Positions 26,801 to 36,573 of a stretch of DNA of 64,000 nt are shown piece after piece. The notes under the pieces are model-generated. The model did no database searches and was not told where the DNA came from. It worked only from the letters and a program-made list of their open reading frames with translations. A program made the position numbers and the translations under genes. The DNA is taken from the NCBI GenBank assembly GCA_012064415.1, contig SSNU01000063.1, positions 1,025,739-1,089,738 of the forward strand, given 5' to 3'. Position 1 is the first letter of the stretch; each line of letters opens with the position of its first letter. The DNA is from Gyrodactylus bullatarudis. Its lineage: Eukaryota > Platyhelminthes > Monogenea > Gyrodactylidea > Gyrodactylidae.

Positions 26801-29800
26801 TAATCTATCAAAGGCAACACCAGGGATTTATAAGCCTTGAGCCTTAGGTTTACTGATTTTGATAATTTTAAAATTGTAAAAATAGAGAATTTTATTTTAG
26901 ATAACTGATAAAAGGGATCAATTTTTAAGTTATTATTAATACCGAACCCCAGATCACAAGTAAAGGAGACAATTTCTCCAGGAAGTAGAAGCGATTCCAT
27001 AAGGGTTGCAGGGAGACCGGATGGGAGCATGATTTTGCATTTATCTCTATTAATATAGAGCCCCATCGCCTCAAGGGAATCTTTGAAAAGAGAGAAGTTG
27101 TAGTTGATTTTTATAATGTCAAATGAATTTTTTGCATTAAAGACGAATTTAATATCGTCAGCAAATTTAACGAGGATACCCTCACAATCAGAAGAGATAA
27201 TATTAAAATCACTAATTAATCTCAATTTTTAGATAACATCCATTTCATCGGTTTCCCGAGAAATCAATCAGTATTCGAAAATTCAAAATTCATAGCATTC
27301 CAGTGTAAAATAGAATGGACAGATGAAATAAAGAAGATTACTTATCAATGGTAGGTTGGACAATTGTTGTATTGACAAATAATTTAGGTACAGAAGAGAT
27401 AATCGACTCCTACTTGGTAAAGAAGTTACAGATTCTCATGAAAATGATGCAATTCTAACCTTGAAAAATATTCAAAAATCCGATTATGGTGTCTACAAGT
27501 GTCAGGTGCTTATTGAAACGTTATCACAAACTTTAAATTTATCAAAGACTGTTCATTTACATGTATTATGTGAGATTATGATCTATTTTTATTTGAAAAA
27601 TCATAAAATCTTAATTCATTATTAGATAAAGGAGTCTCTTCCATACCTGATAACTTCAAAAGTATGAAAAATGTAATTTCGGGTATTGGAAAAATTCCAT
27701 GCGTTGTAGAATCATATCCGGACCCTGATTTTATAGAGTGGAAGCATACTTCTCCACTTTATATTGACGAAAAGAACTTTACAGTTGGCTCAAATAACCT
27801 ATTGAAGCTTGATTTATTCAAAAGTGAAAAAAATGTTCGTTAATTGATCAAATGACTACGAACTAAATTAATTTCGTTATTAATTTAGAAATATTTTTAT
27901 ATTTACCAATGGCAACTTTTGAGTCGTTTCGACAATGGTTTTTACACATGCCGGGCTCATAATTCTCTTGGTTGGGGGGCATGGTCGAATGAGATTGAGC
28001 TTATTATAAAAGGTAAGTTATGATCATGCCTCCATAGATTCTGTGTAAAAAAACTTTTTCCTATTCAGACAAACCTCTGTTCTTGCTAAGACCATTGCCA
28101 GTTTATTTTAAAAGTAGCCAAAAAAGTTTATTCATACATTGTCAATCTGATCACCAAAACAAATCTCGAATTATTTGGTCAAGTGTGAGTAAAACCTACT
28201 ATCCTAGTTTCCAAATACAGTTGTGCCCCAGTTTTGGTGTATGAAAAATCGCACACTCCATTTTTCCTATGAAAAATAGTTTTTCACATCAAGACACTAA
28301 AACAACAAAACAAAACTAAAAAATTGTGAAATTTCGGCCAAAAATTATCTTTCGAAAACTCGTTCTACTTTTAAGTAGATCTATGATAAGAAAAAAAATC
28401 TATTTTTCATAGGAAAATTGGGGTATACGATTTCTCATACACTAAAACTTGGGCACAACTGTTTTACATATACAGTAAAAGTCCTAAAGATGTGTTGTAG
28501 AGTTAATCCTCAAAAAAAAGAAAAAAAAATCTCTTCTCGATAGATATTTATTTCAAGTTCTAAATTCGTTTGGAAAATGAAATGAGTTCATTGAACAGAT
28601 CAGAAAATAATCATTATCGATTTTTATCGTGAACGTAAACATAGTTGACCTTACTAATTAGACCCTTTCTAGACCTTGCTCTACAGAAGTTAATTGAGGA
28701 TAATTATGGTGTGTGAAATATTGAAAAGTGAATGAGTGAATAATGACTAATTGAAAAAAAATCTATCGAGAAGAGATTTTTTTTCACTTTTTTTGAGGAT
28801 TAACTCTACATCACATCTTTAGGACTTTTACTGTATTATCTTTTGATATTAATCACAAAAAGAGTATATAATACTTACTAAATATTACATTTGGCAGAGA
28901 AATTTCATGATTAAAATTTATTCAGATAAAGTCGTCTCCAATAAATAATATTTCTAGAGGAGTTGGTCATTTACAAAAGCTTTTACATGATCTTGAGTCA
29001 ATTCCATTGACCAAAGAACTGTATAGTATTCATCAGCATTTGAAACTCAACGCATTCCAATCTTTGTCAGATCTTCCACGAAATATCCAGTTATTAGCTA
29101 ATGGAACCCTTTTAATAAACTATTTAGATAAGAACAACTTTAATGATATTTATATGTGCTCAGCTACAAACGAAGTTTATACCATCTACCAAAGTGTCAA
29201 AATTTATGATAAAACTCTAGATTTTATGAATATAATAGAAGGTGAGTGTCCAACCTAATTAGATTTTTATTAAACTGATTTTATTTTTGTTCCGAATAAT
29301 TCAATAGTTTTTAATGGTGATGCTACTAAGTAACCATTGATAATATAATATTCCTTCTATTCTTGTTCTCTTATCGAGATATTAAACCATGTTTTTAAGG
29401 TCTTTTATTATCTCTAATTCGATAATCACACATCTTTTCTCAGATGTACTGAGTCATATCATCTTTCAGAAAGTGACGCTAATTTTAATTATTTTTCTAG
29501 ATACAATTAGGATCAGTGTTCAGCCATCAGTTCTAGGACTTTATGTTTCATGGAAGTTTCATAATGAATGGAAAAATATTAAAAAATGCTCTGGACTCTT
29601 AGATATTGAATTCATACAATCACCAAACGAGAAATTCGCTGGCATATTTCTGTCGAATGATGAAATATTGATAAACCATAAATGGATCTTTGGGCTTTTA
29701 CCAGATGAACTATACTTTGTACAATTGCATATTAGTTGTAATAATGATTTGAATCTTAACTCTAAATATGAATACAGCTCAAACTTAGAATTGGTTCATA

Positions 29801-32800
29801 TCAAAAGTTTCAGTGATCCATTATATCAAGGAAATATTACGAATGTAGCTGGAAACTCTTGGAACCCATTCGTGCATAACTATTTGGGTGGTATTCTCGA
29901 CTTTCAACTTATTGGTCTAAGAAATTATTCTGGTCAAACAAAAATCATATGGAAAGATACATCAGAAGAGAAGCCATGGTATAGAATTGAATTTTCTATC
30001 TCCTCTAACAAATCTCGAGTATTTTCATTAAGACCAATAAAACTCCAAGATTTTCGTTTTGAATCAAATGAAGAATTAAATAAGGACTGCCATCTCGAGG
30101 ACCAAATTCAGATCAAGATGAGTGTTAAAGGTTTCTACAATGACAGTAAAATCAGATCATCAAATGAGATTATTCTCTACCATCCAGAATCTTGTAAGTA
30201 CTAATTAATATTCTGATCTAGAAATTTTTACATTATTTTAAAATTTACTTTTTTAAACTAGGCTATTTACACAAATTGTTAAAGATTGAATTGAATAAAG
30301 ACATAACAGCAGCTTTGAAGAATGTCAAAAGTCGTCTTTTAGAAAACTATAATTCAACTATTTTACGTAGCGACATCATTATGTATGATGAAAATTATTC
30401 TCACAAACTAAATATGAAAGAGAAGAAATTAAAATCCGATAAAAAACAAGAGGAACATCCCTTATTTACAAGTCTATCAGGAATGAAAGAAATTTTTGTT
30501 ATCATCGGAACCCTGTTGTTCTTAACTCTGATCACAATCATTGGAATATTTATCAAGCTTAAATTAAGAAGAAGACGCAGAATTTCAAGACTAGAGACAC
30601 CTAACACAGGTGCCAAAAACAACGAGGAAAATCATGATAAGAGGTTCATCGAGAGTGTACCACAAACGAATCGAATCATTGGTTATGAGCGTGAGATTTT
30701 TTTCACACTTGATTGAAATTTTCACTATTTCTTTCTTTTTTAATTAGCAACCCGAAGCTTTAATCCGATAAACAGGTAAGTACAGTCGCAACCGAAACTC
30801 AATGGCCACCCCAGTCCGAAGAAATTAGAGCGTAATACGTAATTACACAGACACCAAAATTTTACAAGGAATTCATTGGTGCATTCAGTTTTCCGTTTAA
30901 CTCGCGTTTTTAAGGGTAAAATTTATAAGTACGAAAAATTGAGTTTTTGAAGCTTTATTGCGAGGTTCAGATAGGTTTTAAAGAGTTCAAAAGCATCTTA
31001 GTGTATAAAAGAGAAGTTCCTTTTTCATTGGAACATTAAAGTTTCCCTTCAAATGCACTATAAAAAACTGTTTTATATATGTCTACTTGTGAGCGACCGA
31101 TCAAAATCAGGGTTTTGGATCACATAGTGAAGAGGTGTGAATCAAGTATATGTTTATTCGAGCTTCAAATGGTCAAGTTTTAAAGATAAAAAGTGCTGAT
31201 TTCATAAATAGTCAGGGCATGAAAATCAGTTCATTAGATCACAAGTGATTGGATCTTGAAATCCAGATAATATTTTTATTGAAAATTTGTATTTTTAGGT
31301 TTCTTATAAGGGTGATATATATCAATTAAATGATACCAAAAATAATAATAAAAAAATATTCTTGAACCTTTTATCTAATCCTAAGCCAGCCGTAGGGATA
31401 CTGATGAATAAAATTTGCAACAAAAAATTTATCAGATTAGAATAATTTATGCAAGAACCAAAAAATTACAGACATTTATTACATAAAGATTTTTGGTCAG
31501 TCTTTTGGAAAATATATTGAGATCTATCCGTCATGCTCAGAATAATTTTTCATCAGTTGGAATAGATGGATAAATATATATATAGAATATATATATATAT
31601 AGAATAAATATATAGAATAAATATTTGTAAAGATAGTATGGGTTTATTTACATAATTTATTGATTTATGAACAAAATTTGTTATTTTATGGTATCAGTAT
31701 GAATCATTCAAAAAGGCAAAAAACTTCTATCTAACTCATAAGATTATAATAAAATTCATCAATCAGATCATATTTTAAATATAATTTGAATTCTTACTTT
31801 AAAGTAGATTCGCATTTATTTAACCGGATCTGTTTGAGCTGTATGCTTACTTTTGAGATTAGCTATATTGGTCTAAGAATGAAATATCTTGGGTCTAAGC
31901 ACCGTATTATGACTGCTTATGTATAAATCTGTGTTTGCAGATGAGAAATATAATTTTTTTCTGTTTTTAACGTTTTAAAAGGTATCTGCGGTTAATTCCT
32001 ATTTCATTTTATTTTATTTACTAAAGAAGTATTTGATTTTGCAGAAATTTTAGCACCTTTAAGTAGTGAATCTTGAATCAATCTGGAGTTAGATAAATAC
32101 AAAATATTTTATTTTATGATGAAAACAATTGATTGTTGTTTTTGTGTGAAAGACTCTGAATTTACAGGAGTTTTGTAAAACTTTTTATTAAATCTTTGGG
32201 TTATTCACCAAGTTAGTATCAATTTTTTAATTATTTTCACCAACAGTACAATAGACCGGTATTATTTCCAAAGTAGAATCGTATTTTAAAAATTTTCTAT
32301 TATACTATCAATACTAATAAATATTTCAAAAACAGTATAATATACCAATATATATTTGCAGACTTAGTATTAGTTTGTGGAAAAATAAATCAAACATTTT
32401 TTTTTCAATTTGAAATTTAAAAAAAAGAAAATTTAATTAATTATTTAAGTACTTATAAGTAACATTGATAGATATCAGGATAACATCTTTTCGGCTACTG
32501 AACGAAGTCTTTTCTTCTTAGGTTTTCCTCTTTTACATGAATCAGACTTTGGTTTAGGATTTGATGAGCTTTTTCAGTTGAAGCACATTGCAAAATCCTG
32601 GAATTTTCACAGCTATACTGAAATCGAGGGATGAACAAGATTTGGCATTCATAAAGGCATTCTTAAAGGTTTGTCAATAATTGCTCTAGATGGCTGTTAT
32701 TTTCATTATTTGACAAAAACTTTTTTTAAAGTCTAGACCCTTGAAATTCATGAATATCTATCAAAAATAGATGCTAAATTTTGGGTCGAGTACTATTTCC

Positions 32801-33572
32801 CCACCTACAGATTCGGTAATCTCACGTCCAATATTGCTTAATGAAGCAAGTCATCCTTAATGGAACTTCGCCAAAAGTACCCGAAGAGTACCTTCCGAAT
32901 TTTTACAAAATAACAGAATTGAAAAGAAATGTACAGTTCTGAATTTAATTTCTCTGATTTGGATGGTCTAAAATCATCAAATCCTAAACCTAAGTCTGAT
33001 TCATGTAAAAGAGGAAAACCTAAGAAGAAAAGACTTCGTTCAGTAGCCGAAAAGATGTTATCCTGATATCTATCAATGTTACTTAGAAGTACTTAAATAA
33101 TTAATTAAATTTTCTTTTTTTTAAATTTCAAATTGAAAAAAAAATGTTTGATTTATTTTTCCACAAACTAATACTAAGTCTGCAAATATATATTGGTATA
33201 TTATACTGTTTTTGAAATATTTATTAGTATTGATAGTATAATAGAAAATTTTTAAAATACGATTCTACTTTGGAAATAATACCGGTCTATTGTACTGTTG
33301 GTGAAAATAATTAAAAAATTGATACTAACTTGGTGAATAACCCTAAATCTTTACTTTACAGGAATGAATTCAAATCAATGAAACTTTCACCTATCCTTAT
33401 TCCAGAAGAAGCAGAATTACTGCCTCAATCGTCGTATATTCGTTTATTATATTTGAATGAAGATGAAAACAACGCTATACCCATATTTACTGATTCTCAA
33501 TCGTTTCATACCCAACCTAGTGATAATAATAATCAGCAGATTTCTTTTAACTTTAGCAACTCTGTAACATAA
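8805..33572 (+). CDS. Immunoglobulin-superfamily cell-surface receptor (5 Ig, ~2 FN3-like, TM)
   Basis: Thirteen exons join in frame to 1047 codons plus stop: 8805-9075, 25278-25448, 25772-26047, 27233-27350, 27388-27569, 27626-27834, 27889-28012, 28069-28184, 28926-29241, 29501-30193, 30262-30690, 30748-30775, 33362-33572. Order: hydrophobic signal peptide; five Ig domains with the canonical cysteine and D-x-G-x-Y-x-C pairs (FVC/GLYIC, LFC/GFYEC, FQC/GVYKC, IPC/GFYTC, IHC/DIYMC); two fibronectin-III-like domains in exons 10-11; a transmembrane helix (IFVIIGTLLFLTLITIIGIF); a KLRRRRR stop-transfer; and a tail of about 135 residues without a kinase. The tail contains SSYIRL, which fits an ITIM-type tyrosine motif. 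Five Ig plus two FN3 recalls Turtle/IgSF9, but this is architecture only. Intron 1 is 16.2 kb, intron 4 is 37 nt, and exon 12 is 28 nt. Weakest junction: donor GTTCGT at 27835. Confidence 0.8.
9441..9693. mobile_element. Non-autonomous TIR element (MITE), ~250 bp
   Basis: The terminal inverted repeats are about 48 bp. The inner 27 bp (starting GACGAGGGATAAGTGCTC at 9459 and its complement ending about 9675) are perfect. The outer ~16 bp (TTATTCGGGG and CCCCTAATAA) have a few mismatches. There is no coding capacity, and I found no clear target duplication. It sits in intron 1 of the Ig receptor. Confidence 0.75.
13244..14176 (-). pseudogene. Decayed hAT-superfamily transposase
   Basis: Two collinear minus-strand open segments (14176-13682 and 13642-13244) form the central and C-terminal part of a hAT transposase of the type that acts on a ribonuclease-H-like DDE core. 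Recognisable blocks are LITDAAKYNTAATNHLK, HITCLAHLLHNLAMKI and the conserved PAPILTRWGTWLEAA. In the last block the Trp codon has become TAG (R*G at about 13682), which breaks the frame. The upstream part (14180-14520) contains more in-frame stops. The C-terminal dimerisation region is eroded (CTSCDVDCE where a VERSFS-like motif is expected). Inactive relic in intron 1 of the Ig receptor. Confidence 0.8.
15215..15560. mobile_element. Palindromic MITE, family of 57704-58378
   Basis: The arms begin around 'taaagcta...ttaatatgaagatgag' and end with the complement at about 15560. The internal sequence includes 'cccattttttgaactttgag' and the phrase 'gagagaatgatcaaaag', both shared with the element at 57704-58378. 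It is more diverged and shorter (~345 bp). Confidence 0.65.
16419..16960 (-). mobile_element. Truncated MULE end (half element)
   Basis: This segment aligns closely, in opposite orientation, with the right half of the MULE at 32198-33343. The alignment includes 'caacagtacaatagaccgg', 'ttttcctcttttac' and 'ggcgaagttccattaa'. On the minus strand it encodes the C-terminal tail of a MULE transposase (LDGLKSYNLKPKSGP, then KRGKPKR), preceded by MAELKKMYSSEFNFSD. Only one arm is present, so it is a solo or truncated end. Confidence 0.7.
20004..20380 (-). pseudogene. Mariner transposon remnant
   Basis: 'taggttgtttcaaaag' at 20009 is like the terminal repeat of mariner elements. Downstream, the minus strand reads KLREQYPRFGGIAFLQG followed by NARPNLS, which corresponds to the catalytic LxxDNARPH block of mariner transposases, with Asp replaced by Gly. 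The frame is open for only about 35 residues, so this is a dead fragment. Confidence 0.55.
23640..23900. repeat. Degenerate palindromic repeat of the 57704 MITE family
   Basis: An inverted arrangement is visible: 'ttgatctaaaagtggcagaatggtc' on the left and 'gaccattcttctttttctaaa' on the right, each near a 'tttttttgaac'-type block. Both match the interior of the palindromic family at 57704-58378. It lies in intron 1 of the Ig receptor. Confidence 0.5.
26279..27226 (-). mobile_element. 5'-truncated LINE (non-LTR retrotransposon)
   Basis: The minus-strand open frame (27225-26419) covers the C-terminal half of a reverse transcriptase, with the catalytic FADD box (LVKFADDIKFVF) and the downstream thumb/connection region through GLQPLWVRRYAF to the natural stop. 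The 3' end has TTTTCTAAC followed by an A tract (T run at 26279-26287 on the plus strand). This terminus is shared with the copy ending at 35986. The 5' truncation point lies within about 6 nt of the splice acceptor of receptor exon 4 (AG at 27231-27232). The reading frame is intact over 268 codons, so the insertion is fairly young. I see no convincing target duplication. Confidence 0.88.
28218..28461. mobile_element. Tc1/mariner-like MITE, 244 bp
   Basis: The ends are CAGTTGTGCCCCAGTTTT at the left and AAAACTTGGGCACAACTG at the right, with a TA just before the left end. It has no coding capacity and lies in intron 8 of the Ig receptor, inside Ig domain 5. A diverged relative of the left arm is visible near 63035-63090. 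Confidence 0.75.
28473..28833. mobile_element. Palindromic Tc1/mariner-type MITE, 361 bp
   Basis: The terminal repeats are CAGTAAAAGTCCTAAAGATG and its complement, each flanked by TA (28471-28472 and 28834-28835). The repeats extend inward, with interruptions, through 'gagttaatcctcaaaaaaa' and 'atctcttctcgatagat'. It is inserted only 11 bp from the previous MITE in the same intron and is non-coding. Confidence 0.82.
31569..31624. repeat. AT-rich microsatellite
   Basis: This is a short run of (AT)n blocks interrupted by 'agaata', within intron 12 of the Ig receptor. The rest of that intron between 30776 and 32197 shows no exon. Confidence 0.6.
32198..33343 (+). mobile_element. Long-TIR MULE with perfect 9-bp target duplication
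   Basis: The element starts GGGTTATTCACCAAGTTAGT and ends with the complement. It is flanked by perfect direct repeats TAAATCTTT (32189-32197 and 33344-33352), the 9-bp duplication typical of Mutator-like elements. The inverted arms are about 370 bp. The plus strand near 32957-33066 encodes MYSSEFNFSDLDGLKS...KRGKPKKKRLRSVAEK and a stop, corresponding to the basic C-terminal tail (RGRPKKKRFRSEAEK) of the MULE transposase fragment at 36711-37249. Because this tail lies in both arms, the element is a palindromic derivative of a transposase 3' end. The catalytic core is absent. Confidence 0.88.
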
Positions 33573-34298
33573 ATAATTTTTTACAAATATATTTCTTTTT
33601 TATATCTTGAAATTAATCTTTCTTTCTTGAAGCCATGTATCAGGAAAAAGGGGAAAGAAAGTGACATGGGAACAGATAGATTCTTATTGTAATTTTGAAA
33701 TCATCATAGAAAAAAGTTCGTAACCTGCCGTTCATGCTATCAGGTATGTGCTACATTATCAGGGCTCAAATATCTTTTCGGGAGAGGAGAAGGGGATTTT
33801 TCACATCAATGTTTTCGTGTATTCTCATTCTTCAATTATACTTACCCCCATTATTAGAGATAAGCTTTTATGATTGATATTCGAGAACCATAATTTTTAT
33901 TGTAAGTGAAAGTAGAAAATACGAGTTGTCACTTCCAAATCCTCTAATGGGCACTTATTTTTTGTATAAAATATATAAAATAAATTCTAGACCTTTTGAC
34001 GGTAAGTTGAGCTGCTTCTAATAAGGAAGAAAATTAGTTCAGAACAATTACACGAAAATATTAGTTCAATTGTACTTTAATTTGTAATGCAATGTTAAAA
34101 TAATGAAAATTTGTTTTCTTAACCCTTTGAACACTCAATACTATTGTTTTTGTTTAAACCCTCTGTGTTTATTATTATCATCTATGGTGATATTAAAATG
34201 CGCAATAACATATCTTCTCGAGCATAATAAGTTATCCACAAAAACAATTGCAATTATTTGAATTTTTGGAAAATTAAAAGGATAACTTGAGTGAAATT
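33573..34298. other. Intergenic region between Ig receptor and secreted-protein gene
   Basis: I see no gene. There is no perfect AATAAA immediately after the receptor stop (ATAAAT variants at about 33570-33577). The interval presumably holds the receptor 3' UTR and the promoter of the downstream gene. Confidence 0.5.
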
Positions 34299-34913
34299 AT
34301 GTATGGGATATTAATTTTGTTTATTTCGCCAATTTTGGGAGCCCATTGGCCAGGATACAAGTTCAAAAGTCCCTTAACTGATGTTTTAGAAGCGCCAATT
34401 TATCCGAAAAATCCAAAATTTCTTGGTGTCTTACCACAAAAATCAAAAAATCCAGTCCCAAACATGCTATTGCCAGGTGTGGTACCAGGTCCAACTCCAG
34501 GAGAACGTTCAAATTTGAGGACAGGAATCGTTCCACGCCTTGGAATAGGCAGCTTAGAACCTGGTAGGTATCCAATTGGTGGTCTAGCTGCTGCACCTGG
34601 TATGATGCGTGGTGGATATCCTATTGGAAGTGTCTATCCAATGGGAGGCGCTGCAGCAATGCAAGGGGCATACCCTGGAATGGTTGGTACTCCTGGTTTG
34701 ATGAATTTCGGAGTAGGTTCAGCACGAGGATATGCTTATATAGATCCAATTCTTGCTGAATGGAATATTTTAGAAGGTCTTGCTCTGTTAGCTGATGCCT
34801 TTTGGAATCCGAATATTTTCACACTTCATCGTGTTGAAATAGAAAAAACATTGAAATTTTCAAAATTCGAATTAAGTATCAAGAGTATTCTCCATTTGGT
34901 GACCCTGTTTTAA
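34299..34913 (+). CDS. Small secreted Gly/Pro/Met-rich protein
   Basis: Starting at ATG 34299 the frame encodes about 204 residues. Residues 1-15 are a signal peptide (MYGILILFISPILG, cleavage likely after LGA). The mature part is low complexity, with Pro/Gly/Leu runs (LLPGVVPGPTPGE) then repeats built on YPIGG, YPMGG and AYPG between about residues 95 and 145, and a hydrophobic C-terminus. Such composition suits an extracellular structural or secretory protein, but I recognise no family. I chose ATG 34299 because the signal peptide begins there; the upstream TTG frame adds only four residues. After an A-rich run near 34845 the open frame becomes less protein-like, while another frame reads YSPFGDPVLKKLQ and stop, so the C-terminus is uncertain. 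AATAAA at 34973-34978 supports the gene. Confidence 0.65.
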   Translation: MYGILILFISPILGAHWPGYKFKSPLTDVLEAPIYPKNPKFLGVLPQKSKNPVPNMLLPGVVPGPTPGERSNLRTGIVPRLGIGSLEPGRYPIGGLAAAPGMMRGGYPIGSVYPMGGAAAMQGAYPGMVGTPGLMNFGVGSARGYAYIDPILAEWNILEGLALLADAFWNPNIFTLHRVEIEKTLKFSKFELSIKSILHLVTLF

Positions 34914-34972
34914 AGAAACTACAATAATCTTGATTAAAGTTAGCCTTTTTTATAACATTTCGATATTTCCTC

Positions 34973-34978
34973 AATAAA
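34973..34978 (+). terminator. Poly(A) signal AATAAA
   Basis: A canonical signal lies 60 bp after the stop of the secreted-protein gene. Confidence 0.5.
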
Positions 34979-35050
34979 TTTAAATATTTGAAAATTATTT
35001 TTTTTAATTTAACTCAATCGAAACAATAAGAAAACTTTAACTAGAAATAT

Positions 35051-35396
35051 TTCGTTCTAGGTGTTCAGGTAATATATCCCACAGGAACGTCTTATTTGAT
35101 AATGGATTAGCCCATGTCGCTGAATTTTACAGCTTACTAATGAAGTAATCCGAGTTGCATGGGATGTTGGACGAGTGGCTTGAGCATTGGGCTACAATGC
35201 TAGAGGTCCTTGGTTCATAATGACGAGTCCAAAAGATGACGCAACGCGCGTATATGTCTACCATATATGTACTTAGATAATTTCTTTCGTACCAGTCTTG
35301 TTGGGATCCATTAGTAAGCTGTAACATTCAGCGACGTGGGCTATTACATTAATAAGACGATCCTGTTGAATATATTACCTAAGCACCTAGAACGAA
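35051..35396. mobile_element. Palindromic element with tRNA-like core
   Basis: The terminal inverted repeats are about 90 bp, starting TTCGTTCTAGGTG and ending CACCTAGAACGAA, with inner parts 'gtcgctgaatgttacagc' shared by both arms. The centre (about 35168-35230) reads like a degenerate tRNA. It has an A-box-like TGGCTTGAGCATTGG, a 7-bp stem AGCATTG/CAATGCT enclosing a short loop, and a B-box-like GGTTCATAAT. GGAC and GTCC at its borders could pair as an acceptor stem. There is no protein-coding capacity. Confidence 0.65.
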
Positions 35397-35530
35397 CTAT
35401 TTGTAAGTAGAGGTTCTGCAATATTCATTAATTTAAAAAATTCAAAATAAGATTCTAATAGGCATTCCATTCAATATTATGATTCTTTCTGACAAAGTCG
35501 ATTCTCTATCTACACTTAACTTCCTAAAAA

Positions 35531-35986
35531 ATGTATGAGAGTCTTCAACCTCTTTGGGTTAGAAGATATGCATTCATAGTCAAAAATTTTCTCATGACCT
35601 CCTCTCCGATCGAACATAACTATAATTTTAGGCATCAATCTTTTAAAAATTCCTTTCTTCTCTCCTCTTTCGAATCAATTAATAATAAATTTAAAATCTA
35701 TGAATGTGACAATACTAAGTGTTTAAAATCCATTATGAATCACATTCGTAGCAAAATAGACTACACAAAAACTCTCCTTTATCCTGACCTTCATAAGTAA
35801 CCAGAATGTTTCATGTTTTACTTGTTAGATTTTCTTATTTTTACCATATCTCCTAATGATGAACATTTTATTTACATCTAATATTATTTTCTTTATATGC
35901 TACATTAATAACCAAAATTATGTATTATACCATTTTGTACATATTACCATTATCTCAATATAGATCTTTATTCTAACAAAAAAAAA
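35531..35986 (+). mobile_element. LINE 3' end, severely 5'-truncated
   Basis: The plus strand begins at SLQPLWVRRYAF and runs to the stop of the same ORF as the LINE at 26279-27226 (about 85 residues, high identity). It is followed by an untranslated tail ending TTTATTCTAAC and nine to ten A residues at 35986. The short direct repeat GAGTC at both junctions may be the target duplication. Confidence 0.85.
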
Positions 35987-36573
35987 GAGTCAATGTAATG
36001 AGGATTATTTTGCTATGAGTAAGAGCATGATATTTTTTTTGAAACTTGATGACATTTCTTTTGCGAAATAATTTTTCAACATTGATTTATTCTTTTCATA
36101 ATGTATTGTCATGGCAATTTGTATTAAATTTGTTTAAGCCAAACCAAAGTTAATTTATTTTGAAATTAGCACCATTCGATACAGAATTTATCTAGTTTTC
36201 TTGAATTTAAAGCTAAAATGTATTTCATCTGAGATATGAAGGTTCAAAGACGAGACCGTTTTACTTAAAAGTTTTAGGTTCAAGTTTGTTTTTTAATTTT
36301 TACATTCAAGACTCTTGTTGGATGTTAATAATAGAAATAACTGTTAGTAGATGAAACTAAATTTTACTCATTATTTTCCAAATACTGTTTAGATTTGCAT
36401 AATAACTCAGAACGACCCCACATTAGGGGTTAAGTGATATTCTCATGCTGAAACCGAAATAAACCCGTCATATGATTGTTTCGAGCATCTATTCAGTAAT
36501 TTATACATCATTGAATAGAGGATTTTTTCCTTGTTCTTAAGAGCCTAAAATAAATTCTCAACCATTCTTTATA

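Noticed and set aside
35127..35327. Minus-strand 66-codon open frame
   Set aside because: It lies entirely within the palindromic element at 35051-35396 and crosses its tRNA-like core; no protein similarity.
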